From assembly GCF_000373765.1 (NCBI RefSeq), contig NZ_KB892404.1:156847-220846 (forward strand): a stretch of 64,000 nt of DNA. The letters run 5' to 3'. The notes below the pieces were generated by a model. That model saw only the letters and a list, made by a program, of their open reading frames with translations. It was not told where the DNA came from and did not search any database. Below are positions 56,176 to 64,000 of the stretch, one piece after another. This DNA is from Legionella shakespearei DSM 23087 (lineage in GTDB: Bacteria; Pseudomonadota; Gammaproteobacteria; Legionellales; Legionellaceae). The position numbers and the translations under genes are program-made. Within the stretch, counting starts at the first letter, position 1, and each line of letters starts with the position of its first letter.

Positions 56176-56390
56176 TGCCATTAAGTTAACGTGATTTTCG
56201 GATAAGAAGCTTGTTTTATCCAGTCGTTACTTCGATGCCGTTCGGGCTGAGGAAGCGCGATAGCGCTGTCTCGAAGCCTTGGCACTGTACTAAGGCTTCG
56301 AGACGAGGCTACCGCCTCTCCTCAGCCCGAACGGATCGAGGTAAACACTGGCTCAAATAACTTTCTTATCCGAAATTCGTTAAGTTAAGT
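56176..56390. repeat. Nested inverted-repeat element (family G), MITE-like
   Basis: Outer arms 56181-56206 and 56365-56388 (TTAAGTTAACG..TTTCGGATAAG). Inner arms are CCGTTCGGGCTGAGG (from 56238) with its complement (to 56334) and GTCTCGAAGCCTT (56268-56280) with its complement (56292-56304). The left end ATTGCCATTAAGTTAA resembles the ends of the element at 46411-46548, so the two may share a mobilising enzyme. Confidence 0.88.
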
Positions 56391-56423
56391 AATAGGCGAT
56401 TGATTTAAATATATAAAAAAACT

Positions 56424-56459
56424 GTAGCCTTGATGCAGCGATAGCATAATCAAGGCTAC
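56424..56459. repeat. Short hairpin of family D
   Basis: GTAGCCTTGATGCAGCGATA with AATCAAGGCTAC closes a 36-bp hairpin. It is the minimal version of the ends of the family D elements at 23.5 and 46.2 kb. Confidence 0.85.
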
Positions 56460-56482
56460 GCCTATTTTAAATCAACCCCTCA

Positions 56483-56989
56483 TCAACCATGTCCGTGCAC
56501 TGTCACCTGCTGTGGCGCATGTCCAGTTGCATTTGGCTGAGGTTGAGCTGGTGCGGTACTTGCCTGCGGCTGAACGACTACTGCACTGCCGGTATTTCCG
56601 CCATGGCCATGAACGGTACCATTGCTGTTAGTATGCCCGTGAACATTGCCAGTTCCTGGATGGCCGTGCACATTTCCTGTATTAGTACCAGGATGACCAT
56701 GTACGTTTGGAGACGCATTACCATGTGCCTGAGGACGTGGGTTTACAACAACTGGCGCACCATTATTAGGATGCCCCTGATATACCCGTCTGCCCGGCGC
56801 CGGTCTGTAACCATTATTATTCTGATGATGGCCATGATAATTGTTGAACTGGCGTGGGGGTTGAATGGGGTGAACTTCAACACGTGGTGGTGGCGGTGGA
56901 TAATAACCGGGATCATAATATTGTTCTTCAACTACAGTACATGAACTTAATAAAGGTATAGCCAACAAACAGGAAACGAGGTATTTCAT
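56483..56989 (-). CDS. His/Gly/Asn-rich lipoprotein with VHGH repeats
   Basis: The 168-aa protein has a lipoprotein signal with lipobox LLSSC (Cys17). Beyond it the chain is low complexity: a Tyr/Pro-rich start, then HHQNNN, and in the second half five VHGH units (for example NVHGHPGT) spaced 9-13 residues apart, ending TVHGHG. There is no known fold. Dense His pairs suggest metal binding, but that is inference. AGGAG precedes ATG by 7 nt. It is 70 bp downstream of a secreted protein gene on the same strand. Confidence 0.75.
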   Translation of the reverse strand: MKYLVSCLLAIPLLSSCTVVEEQYYDPGYYPPPPPRVEVHPIQPPRQFNNYHGHHQNNNGYRPAPGRRVYQGHPNNGAPVVVNPRPQAHGNASPNVHGHPGTNTGNVHGHPGTGNVHGHTNSNGTVHGHGGNTGSAVVVQPQASTAPAQPQPNATGHAPQQVTVHGHG

Positions 56990-57061
56990 TTACAACTCCT
57001 CAAAAAGATAAAGGGAAGGTGCATCTATGATGAACCTTCCCTTGCTTGTGATATATAAAAC

Positions 57062-57466
57062 TTATCGGGTAGACAATTCTGCTTTAGCTTGCTTCAAGTA
57101 AGGAACAACTCGAATAGTGCTGTTTACATTCGTCCAACCGGAATAAATGGTGTAATAAGGTGACTGAATAGTAATGTACATACCGCTATGGCAGTAGAAA
57201 TTATAAAACAGGCTGATGTAATGTGGTGACTCATAACGGTAAATATTAAAATCTACTGTTGAACCATCATCAAAAGTACCGAAAACACGTACATCGGTGA
57301 AACTTTGGTTAATGATTTCAATCTGGCAATAACCAGGATAACTAACACCTTTTTGGATCGTCTTCTTGTCTTGGGCATCCGCTTTTGGGTGCAGGTGAAC
57401 GTTTGCGGCAAAAACATTGGTAAATAAGCTAAAACAAACTATAAATAACAACGACTTCAACTTCAT
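57062..57466 (-). CDS. Small secreted protein of unknown function
   Basis: The 134-aa protein has a signal peptide (cleavage after VFA, about residue 20) and a mature part that begins ANVHLHPKAD. It has two Cys (YCQIEI and FYCHSG) that could form a disulfide and a beta-rich aromatic core (VRVFGTFDDGSTVDF, YISLFYNFYC). I do not recognise the family. It is upstream of, and codirectional with, the VHGH lipoprotein gene, and divergent from the RND pump operon. Confidence 0.7.
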   Translation of the reverse strand: MKLKSLLFIVCFSLFTNVFAANVHLHPKADAQDKKTIQKGVSYPGYCQIEIINQSFTDVRVFGTFDDGSTVDFNIYRYESPHYISLFYNFYCHSGMYITIQSPYYTIYSGWTNVNSTIRVVPYLKQAKAELSTR

Positions 57467-57651
57467 GGTTTACCCCTAAATATGATGGAGGCCGCATAGT
57501 AACATAGCATTCAATTTAGTCAATAGGTTTTTTTTATACCCATGCAACAAATAAAAATTGAAACATATCAAAACAAAAAGGTGATTAACTATATCTTTAT
57601 GTTATATTTGGCGAATTAATTAATTTATCAAAAAATCAGTAGGGGAAGACA

Positions 57652-58914
57652 ATGAAAAAGCGTATGACTATTATGGCAATAGCACTGCTTGTTGTTTTCG
57701 GCGGCATTATCGCTTTTAACCTGATAAAGTCAGTAATGATCAAACAGTTCTTCGCCAGTTATAGCCCTCCCGCGGTTACTGTTTCCTCAGCTGTTGCCCA
57801 AGCAGTAGACTGGCATCCAACCATTAGTGCCATAGGGAATTTCGTGGCGATTAATGGTGTTGATGTCAACTCTGAAGCCTCTGGAAACGTTGTTAAAATT
57901 GATTTTGAATCAGGACAATATGTGAACAAAGATGCACCTTTAATCACTATTGACGACAGTATTGATCAGGCTTTGTTGAAATTTAACCAGTCAGAACTGA
58001 CTCTGAAAGAACTGAATTACAAACGCCAGACTGATCTATTCAAGAAAGGAGCTACACCAAGTTCCAGTGTTGATGAGGCGAAAGCTAATTTGCAACAGGC
58101 TCAGGCAAAAGTAGAACAAATTCAGGCGCAGATTAACCAAAAGCATATAGGCGCTCCTTTTGCTGGCCGTTTGGGAATTCGCCAGGTTAACCTGGGACAG
58201 TATATAAGCCCGGGACAAACTGCAATCGTTTCGCTGCAATCACTGGATCCCTTGTATCTTGAATTTTATCTTCCTGAGCAGTTGTATAAACGTATTAAAC
58301 TCAATCAAAAAATTACCTTCTCTGTAGAAGAGTTCCCTAACGCACTGTTTGAAGGTACCTTATCAGCAATTAACTCAAAAATTGATTTAAACACGCACAA
58401 CGTTCTGGTTCAGGCAAGATTACCCAATTGTCCTGCTGAAGCAGTGAAAGAACCAACTAAATCATCACTCATTACCACCCGCAAGGAAGAGCGTGGCGAT
58501 AAATTGATTGTTACCTGTAACAGTGATTTAAATGCCAAAAACAAGATAAACAACTTCGTGTTTATTCCCGGGATGTTTGCATCAATTGATATAGAGCAAC
58601 CACCTGTGCCACAAACCGTCATTGTTCCTTCAACTGCAGTGTCTTACAGCCTTTATGGTAATGCCATTTATGTTATTGAAAAGGATACCACAGGCAAGAA
58701 AAATAAAGATGGCACGGATCAATTGGTGGTAAACCGTATTTTCGTGACCACAGGTGAGCAGCAAGGAAACTATACCGTTATCAAGAAAGGTATTAAAGCC
58801 GGACAATTGGTTGTCAGTACAGGTGATTTGAAATTACAAAATGGAACACCTGTCGTGATTAACAACAGTGTAACCTTGAGTGATGTCGCCGATCCTGACA
58901 CTTTGGGACAATAA
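57652..58914 (+). CDS. RND efflux periplasmic adaptor (HlyD/AcrA type)
   Basis: The 420-aa protein has an N-terminal membrane anchor (about 7-25) and a lipoyl half GNVVKIDFESGQYVNKDAPL. A helical hairpin (about 100-160) with heptads follows, then the second lipoyl half GAPFAGRLGIRQVNLGQYISPGQ, the barrel domain and a C-terminal membrane-proximal domain ending VVSTGDLKLQNGTPV. It links the inner-membrane pump to an outer-membrane channel. A ~35-residue charged insert (PTKSSLITTRKEERGDK) interrupts the barrel region. The ribosome site AGGGGA precedes ATG. The pump gene follows 96 bp later. Confidence 0.9.
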   Translation: MKKRMTIMAIALLVVFGGIIAFNLIKSVMIKQFFASYSPPAVTVSSAVAQAVDWHPTISAIGNFVAINGVDVNSEASGNVVKIDFESGQYVNKDAPLITIDDSIDQALLKFNQSELTLKELNYKRQTDLFKKGATPSSSVDEAKANLQQAQAKVEQIQAQINQKHIGAPFAGRLGIRQVNLGQYISPGQTAIVSLQSLDPLYLEFYLPEQLYKRIKLNQKITFSVEEFPNALFEGTLSAINSKIDLNTHNVLVQARLPNCPAEAVKEPTKSSLITTRKEERGDKLIVTCNSDLNAKNKINNFVFIPGMFASIDIEQPPVPQTVIVPSTAVSYSLYGNAIYVIEKDTTGKKNKDGTDQLVVNRIFVTTGEQQGNYTVIKKGIKAGQLVVSTGDLKLQNGTPVVINNSVTLSDVADPDTLGQ

Positions 58915-58956
58915 TAAGCGTTTCACCACAATATAAAAACATTGCCGCATCGCAAT

Positions 58957-58986
58957 CCCGTATTACGCTCCGCTAATACGGGCTAC
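58957..58986. repeat. Short hairpin, family B type, between adaptor and pump genes
   Basis: CCCGTATTA pairs with TAATACGGG around CGCTCCGC, followed by CTAC. It is inside an operon, so it does not simply mark operon ends; it could tune the adaptor-to-pump ratio. Confidence 0.8.
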
Positions 58987-59010
58987 AAAGTGGCATAAGC
59001 AGGATTATTT

Positions 59011-62000
59011 ATGAAATTTACAGATCTCTTTATCAAACGCCCTGTTCTTTCCATAGTGGTCAGTTTGCTGATTTTTCTTTTTGGACTTAGCTCCATCAAT
59101 AAAATGCAAATTCGCCAATATCCCCGTATGGATAATACTGTTATTACTATTACTACCAGTTATCCCGGTGCTGATGCCCAGCTTATCGCAGGATTCATCA
59201 CTTCCCCATTGGAAAACTCCGTTGCCAGTGCCGAGGGAATTGATTACATGACCTCTTCCAGTGTTCAGGGTCTGAGTACCATTACCCTAAACATTAAATT
59301 AAATTTTGATCCGCAAATTGCATTTACCGATGTTATGAGTAAAGTGCAACAGACGCTGAACCAGTTACCTAAAGAAGCGCAGCAACCCGTTATTCTAAAA
59401 TCCTCTGACTCATCAACTGCCTTGATGTACATCAGTCTCGACAGTCAGGACATGACACCACAGCAGATAACTGATTATGCGACCCGTGTAGTTCAACCTC
59501 AATTACAGACCGTTGATGGTGTGGCTAAGGCGGAAATTCTGGGTGGTGCCACCTATTCCATGCGTATTTTCCTTGACCCGATTAAAATGGCGGCACTGAA
59601 TGTAACCCCGTCCGATGTCTCCGCGGTACTGGCCAGCAATAACTTTCTAACCGCAGCAGGCAGCACAAAGAATGAATATGTAGCGCTTAATATCACAGCC
59701 AAGACCGATCTGAATGATGCGGAAGAATTCAGTCGACTGATTGTACGCAGCAACAAAGGTTCTATTATTCGTTTACGTGATATTGCCGAGGTGACACTGG
59801 GTTCGCAAAGTTATGACAGCTCGGTAACATTTAACGGCAAGAAAGCAGTCTTTATCTCAATTACACCAACTCCAACAGCAAACCCGCTCACCGTGATTAG
59901 TGATGTCAGAGCGCTGATGCCATCTATAGTCAGAGAATTTCCTCCTTCACTGACAGGAACTATTGTGTACGATGCTACAGCATTCATACGTGCATCCATT
60001 AATGAAGTAATGCACACCATTATTGAAGCAGCTTTAATTGTTATTATAGTAATCTTCCTGTTCCTTGGGTCTTTGCGTTCCGTATTAATACCTATAGTAA
60101 CTATCCCTCTGTCACTGGTGGGTGTGTGCACTCTGATGCTCATGCTCGGGTATAGCGTCAACCTCTTAACTCTTCTGGCCTTTGTGCTTGCTATCGGTCT
60201 GGTGGTGGATGATGCCATCGTGGTTGTAGAAAATGTCCACCGGCATATAGAAGAAGGAAAGTCGCCGTTTGATGCAGCCATTATTGGTGCCCGCGAAATT
60301 GCTACACCAGTTATTGCTATGACCATCACCCTTGCAGCGGTCTATGCACCCATTGGATTCATGGGAGGACTAACTGGCGCACTCTTTAAGGAATTCGCTT
60401 TTACCCTCGCCTGCTCGGTTATCATTTCGGGAGTCATTGCTTTAACCTTGTCCCCAATGATGTGTTCCAAAGTGTTATCCAAAGAAATCAGTAGCGGAAA
60501 GTTCGTGCATTTTCTGGATAATATTTTTAACAAATTAAAAATAAAGTACCAAAATGCTTTACACAGTTTGTTAGATACCCGCGCTATCATGCTGGTTTTT
60601 GCAGCCGTTGTCATTTTGATGCTCCCCTATTTGTATACCAATACTGCTGCAGAGACCGCGCCCGATGAAGATCAGGGATTTTTCTTTGTAATGGCCGTGG
60701 CTCCTCAATATGCGACTCTTAATTACATTGAAGCATTTACCAAGCCTTTCGATGAGATTTATAAAAGTTTCCCTGAAACTGAGAACTATTTTACCGTCAA
60801 CATGGCTCAGCCCATTTCTGGTATGGTTTTAAAGCCTTGGGATGAGCGTGATACCAGTCAGTTTGCCATGAAAGAACCCTTACAAAACAAATTATCTCAG
60901 GTTGCGGGACTTAATGCCTTCGCTATAGTACCCCCTCCCCTTCCAGGTGGTGGCGGTGGCCCTCCAGTCCAGTTCGTCATAAAAACAACGAATGATTTCC
61001 AGAGTTTATTTGACGTGTCTAACAAATTAACTGAGAAAGCCAAAAACAGCGGTTTATTCATTTACATTGACAACGGCTTGAAATTTAACCAACCTCAGAT
61101 TGAATTGGAAATTAATCGTGCCAAAGCGTCAGAAATGGGATTGGATATGAGGGCCATAGGCAGCAGTTTGACCAGCGCCCTTTCCGGCAACTATGTAAAC
61201 TACTTTAATTTACAAGGCCGCAGTTATCAGGTAATACCACAGCTGGATCGTAAATTCCGCCTGACACCAGAGCAACTGGGGCAGATTTATGTAAAAACCA
61301 TCAACAATGTTATGGTTCCGCTTTCAACAGTTGTTACTCCTAAAGAAAGAACTGAACCTAATGCTGCGACTCACTTCCAACAGCTGAACTCGGCAACTAT
61401 TCAAGCCGTAATGATGCCAGGTAAAACTCTGGGTGATGGATTGAAATTTTTGCAGGAAGCAGCGAACGAAACCCTGCCTAAAGGATTTACTTATGACTTT
61501 GGTGGTGAATCAAGGCAATTTATGCAGGAAGGAAGTGCCCTGGTTTTTGCCTTTATCTTTGCGATTATTATCATCTATCTGGTATTAGCAGCACAGTATG
61601 AAAGTTTCCGTGACCCACTCATTGTATTGATCTCTGTCCCCATGTCCATTTGTGGTGCGTTAATTCCTTTGAATCTGGGATTGGCAAGTATCAACATTTA
61701 CACTCAAGTGGGTTTGATTACCCTGATAGGATTGATCAGTAAACATGGAATATTAATCGTTGACTTCGCGAACCATTTGCAACGGGAAAAGAATATGGAT
61801 AAACGTGCTGCGGTGGAAGAGGCAGCTGCGATTCGTCTAAGGCCTATTCTGATGACAACGGCAGCTATGGTCTTTGGTGTGTTACCACTCCTGATTGCTT
61901 CCGGAGCAGGTGCGGTAAGCCGTTTTGATATAGGATTGGTTATTTCTACAGGACTGTTAATTGGTACCTGTTTTACCCTCTTTGTGGTACCTACAATGTA

Positions 62001-62064
62001 CAGCTACATTGCTGAGGATCATCGCCATAAGCCTGGTGAGCCTGAAGAGTTGCAAGAAGTTTAA
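59011..62064 (+). CDS. RND-family multidrug efflux pump (AcrB/MexB type)
   Basis: The 1017-aa protein has 12 membrane helices and two large periplasmic loops. The proton-relay residues Asp400-Asp401 are in GLVVDDAIVVVENVHRH, and the partner Lys is in LISKHGILIVDFAN. IKRPVLSIVVSLLIF opens the protein, as in all RND pumps. The Gly-rich PPPLPGGGGGPPVQFV loop lies in the second half. It exports drugs or other amphipathic substrates with the adaptor upstream. No outer-membrane channel gene is nearby, so TolC or similar is presumed. AGGA lies about 6 nt before ATG. Confidence 0.93.
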   Translation: MKFTDLFIKRPVLSIVVSLLIFLFGLSSINKMQIRQYPRMDNTVITITTSYPGADAQLIAGFITSPLENSVASAEGIDYMTSSSVQGLSTITLNIKLNFDPQIAFTDVMSKVQQTLNQLPKEAQQPVILKSSDSSTALMYISLDSQDMTPQQITDYATRVVQPQLQTVDGVAKAEILGGATYSMRIFLDPIKMAALNVTPSDVSAVLASNNFLTAAGSTKNEYVALNITAKTDLNDAEEFSRLIVRSNKGSIIRLRDIAEVTLGSQSYDSSVTFNGKKAVFISITPTPTANPLTVISDVRALMPSIVREFPPSLTGTIVYDATAFIRASINEVMHTIIEAALIVIIVIFLFLGSLRSVLIPIVTIPLSLVGVCTLMLMLGYSVNLLTLLAFVLAIGLVVDDAIVVVENVHRHIEEGKSPFDAAIIGAREIATPVIAMTITLAAVYAPIGFMGGLTGALFKEFAFTLACSVIISGVIALTLSPMMCSKVLSKEISSGKFVHFLDNIFNKLKIKYQNALHSLLDTRAIMLVFAAVVILMLPYLYTNTAAETAPDEDQGFFFVMAVAPQYATLNYIEAFTKPFDEIYKSFPETENYFTVNMAQPISGMVLKPWDERDTSQFAMKEPLQNKLSQVAGLNAFAIVPPPLPGGGGGPPVQFVIKTTNDFQSLFDVSNKLTEKAKNSGLFIYIDNGLKFNQPQIELEINRAKASEMGLDMRAIGSSLTSALSGNYVNYFNLQGRSYQVIPQLDRKFRLTPEQLGQIYVKTINNVMVPLSTVVTPKERTEPNAATHFQQLNSATIQAVMMPGKTLGDGLKFLQEAANETLPKGFTYDFGGESRQFMQEGSALVFAFIFAIIIIYLVLAAQYESFRDPLIVLISVPMSICGALIPLNLGLASINIYTQVGLITLIGLISKHGILIVDFANHLQREKNMDKRAAVEEAAAIRLRPILMTTAAMVFGVLPLLIASGAGAVSRFDIGLVISTGLLIGTCFTLFVVPTMYSYIAEDHRHKPGEPEELQEV

Positions 62065-62078
62065 TTCAGCGATACTCG

Positions 62079-62165
62079 ATCCCGTATTACGCTTCGCTAA
62101 TACGGGCTACAGACCTGTAATTGGCACAATTCCGTAGCCTGTATTAGCAAAGCGTAATACAGGAT
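62079..62165. repeat. Paired family B hairpins before valS
   Basis: Two short hairpins at about 62081-62110 and 62134-62163 are themselves inverted copies of each other. In the first, CCCGTATTA/TAATACGGG; in the second, CCTGTATTA/TAATACAGG, a paired change. It sits after the RND pump gene and may end its transcript. Confidence 0.88.
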
Positions 62166-62326
62166 CGAAGTGGTAATTTTTCCCTAAGATTTGTCTTTCG
62201 CGAACGTCTGCTTGCCCGAAGAAAACCCGGGCACGCAAACGTTCAGGATGTCCACATCCCCTTTTCTCCTGTGAAAGAGTATTTGTCTGTGATAAAATTC
62301 ACAGTTTTTACACCACAGGCAAAAAC

Positions 62327-64000
62327 ATGGATAAAACCTATTCCCCCGAGGCGATAGAACAGCCTTCTTACAAAAAATGGGAAAGTCACAATTACTTTCA
62401 ACCACGCGGTGATGGCAACCGCTTTTGTATCATGCTCCCCCCTCCTAACGTCACAGGAAGCCTGCACATGGGACATGGTTTTCAACATACGATTATGGAT
62501 GCTTTGACGCGTTATCACCGTATGATGGGGGATAAAACTTTATGGCAGCCAGGAACCGATCATGCAGGCATATCGACTCAATTGGTCGTTGAACGCCAAT
62601 TGGAAGCCCAAGGGACATCACGAAAAGATCTTACTCGTGAACAATTTCTGGAACGTATATGGCAATGGAAAAGTGAATCCGGAAATACCATCACGCAACA
62701 AATGCGACGCCTGGGTACTTCAGTAGACTGGTCTCGTGAACGGTTTACCATGGATGAAGGCTTGTCTGCAGCAGTACAAAAAGTATTTGTGCAGTTACAT
62801 GAAGAGGGTTTGATATACCGCGGTACGCGTCTGGTCAATTGGGATCCCAAGCTGGGAACTGCCGTTTCTGATCTTGAAGTTCTTTCTGAAGAAGAGGATG
62901 GTTTCCTCTGGCACATACGATACCCGGTTGTTGACTCCGAGGAATCACTTACTGTAGCTACAACACGCCCGGAAACCTTACTCGGTGACTCTGCTGTAGC
63001 AGTGCACCCTGAAGATGAGCGTTTCAAACATTTAATAGGCAAACAGGTTCATCTTCCCCTTTGTGACAGAACAATTCCTGTCATTGCAGACGAATATGTA
63101 GATAAAGAATTCGGCAGCGGCTGCGTTAAAATAACACCAGCCCATGATTTTAATGACCATGAAGTAGGTAAGCGCCACCAATTGCCGCTGGTCAACATTC
63201 TTACCAAAAAGGCGACCATCAATAAAAACTCGCCCCTTAAGTATCAAGGCATGGATCGTTTTGTCGCCAGAGAACAAATCATCAAAGATTTGGAAGCTGT
63301 GAGCTTGCTGGTAAAAACAGAGCCGCATAAATTAAAAGTGCCTCGCGGGGAAAAATCCGGCGTTGTCATTGAGCCCTTATTAACTGACCAATGGTATGTC
63401 AAAACCAAACCCTTAGCTGAACCTGCGATTGCTGCGGTTCAAAAAGGTGAAATACGTTTTATTCCTGAAACCTGGACCAAGACTTATTATCAATGGATGG
63501 AAAACATCGAAGACTGGTGTATCAGCCGCCAGCTCTGGTGGGGACATCGCATACCCGCCTGGTATGATAATCACGGCAATGTTTATGTGGGTTACAGTGA
63601 AAATGACGTTCGTTTTAAATACAAGATTGATGAAGCCACTCCATTAAAGCAAGACGAAGACGTATTGGATACCTGGTTTTCATCAGCCTTGTGGCCTTTC
63701 TCAACTTTAGGCTGGCCTGAACGTACTCCTGAACTGGAGCAGTTCTACCCCACTTCTGTGCTGGTTACCGGTTTTGATATTATTTTCTTCTGGGTTGCCC
63801 GGATGATTATGATGGGTCTTAAATTTACTGGAAAAATTCCTTTCAAAGACGTCTTCATTACTGGCCTGATCCGCGACAGTGAAGGACATAAAATGTCAAA
63901 ATCCAAAGGGAATGTTCTCGATCCTCTGGACATTATTGACGGGATTGATGTTGATTCTCTGGTTGCCAAGCGAACCTCCAACCTGATGCTGACTTCTGTA
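62327..64000 (+). CDS. valS: Valyl-tRNA synthetase, N-terminal 558 residues (runs off window)
   Basis: The frame is open from ATG 62327 to the window end. It begins [19 protein letters not shown]. The class I HIGH motif is in [15 protein letters not shown], and the KMSKS loop is in [13 protein letters not shown]. The editing domain is recognisable by [22 protein letters not shown] and [19 protein letters not shown]. It charges tRNA-Val and hydrolyses mischarged Thr-tRNA. The C-terminal anticodon and coiled-coil regions lie beyond the window. The ribosome site is weak (AGGC). The 160 bp before it contain family B hairpins; no T-box is seen. Confidence 0.96.
   Translation, partial: MDKTYSPEAIEQPSYKKWESHNYFQPRGDGNRFCIMLPPPNVTGSLHMGHGFQHTIMDALTRYHRMMGDKTLWQPGTDHAGISTQLVVERQLEAQGTSRKDLTREQFLERIWQWKSESGNTITQQMRRLGTSVDWSRERFTMDEGLSAAVQKVFVQLHEEGLIYRGTRLVNWDPKLGTAVSDLEVLSEEEDGFLWHIRYPVVDSEESLTVATTRPETLLGDSAVAVHPEDERFKHLIGKQVHLPLCDRTIPVIADEYVDKEFGSGCVKITPAHDFNDHEVGKRHQLPLVNILTKKATINKNSPLKYQGMDRFVAREQIIKDLEAVSLLVKTEPHKLKVPRGEKSGVVIEPLLTDQWYVKTKPLAEPAIAAVQKGEIRFIPETWTKTYYQWMENIEDWCISRQLWWGHRIPAWYDNHGNVYVGYSENDVRFKYKIDEATPLKQDEDVLDTWFSSALWPFSTLGWPERTPELEQFYPTSVLVTGFDIIFFWVARMIMMGLKFTGKIPFKDVFITGLIRDSEGHKMSKSKGNVLDPLDIIDGIDVDSLVAKRTSNLMLTSV

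Noticed and set aside
59811-60329. A 172-codon reverse-strand frame
   Set aside because: It is antisense to the RND pump gene and has no recognisable protein pattern.
62166-62326. T-box or other riboswitch before valS
   Set aside because: No specifier-like stem or conserved T-box sequence; T-boxes are rare in gammaproteobacteria.
1-64000. tRNA or rRNA genes and prophage
   Set aside because: I saw no tRNA cloverleaf ends, rRNA sequence or phage structural or integrase genes; a tRNA scan program would settle the tRNA point.

Overview
The window is 64 kb of AT-rich gammaproteobacterial chromosome. Gene content, codon style and the load of short palindromic repeats suggest Legionella, probably L. 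pneumophila or a close relative. This is an inference, because no rRNA or species marker is present. There are about 45 protein genes, two decayed genes, no tRNA or rRNA, and at least 16 extragenic inverted-repeat elements in a handful of families.

Region 1 (1-21.8 kb) is a surface-polysaccharide (O-antigen type) locus. It holds the end of a sugar aminotransferase, an AsnB-like amidotransferase, two sugar N-formyltransferases, a polysaccharide deacetylase, three methyltransferases (two of them at the edges), two GT4 glycosyltransferases, a GT-C-like membrane protein, an MsbA/PglK-type ABC exporter, a transglutaminase-like membrane protein and an OafA-type O-acyltransferase. It also has a nucleotide-sugar set (UDP-hexosamine dehydrogenase, epimerase, aminotransferase). 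Together these fit a glycan with N-formylated and amidated amino sugars. The left half carries scars: an RfaH-like antiterminator pseudogene, a degraded IS256-family transposase and a duplicated 38-bp segment.

Region 2 (22-29.9 kb) has a POT transporter, lipA, a ParE/Phd-type toxin-antitoxin pair, a 177-bp tandem repeat, a GGDEF diguanylate cyclase, a CDGSH iron-sulfur protein, a thioredoxin-fold/DsbD-like membrane protein and a CBS protein.

Region 3 (30-34.6 kb) is a compact PKS/NRPS-like cassette: a carrier-plus-condensation-domain protein, divergent from a methyltransferase, an FkbH-type HAD protein and a free acyl carrier protein. It is the best candidate for an undescribed pathway here.

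Region 4 (34.6-64 kb) is mostly housekeeping: alr, dnaB, a SNF2/SWIM helicase, nadE, pgpA, nusB, nrdR, glyA, an RND efflux pair and the start of valS. Among these lie two large proteins of unknown function (986 and 520 aa) that look like effector candidates, a PIG-V-like membrane protein, two outer-membrane barrels and small lipoproteins.

All six convergent gene junctions contain a long inverted repeat, against one of six divergent junctions. Several repeat families show paired base changes in both arms, and one 138-bp element has inserted into another family's copy with a 9-bp target duplication.
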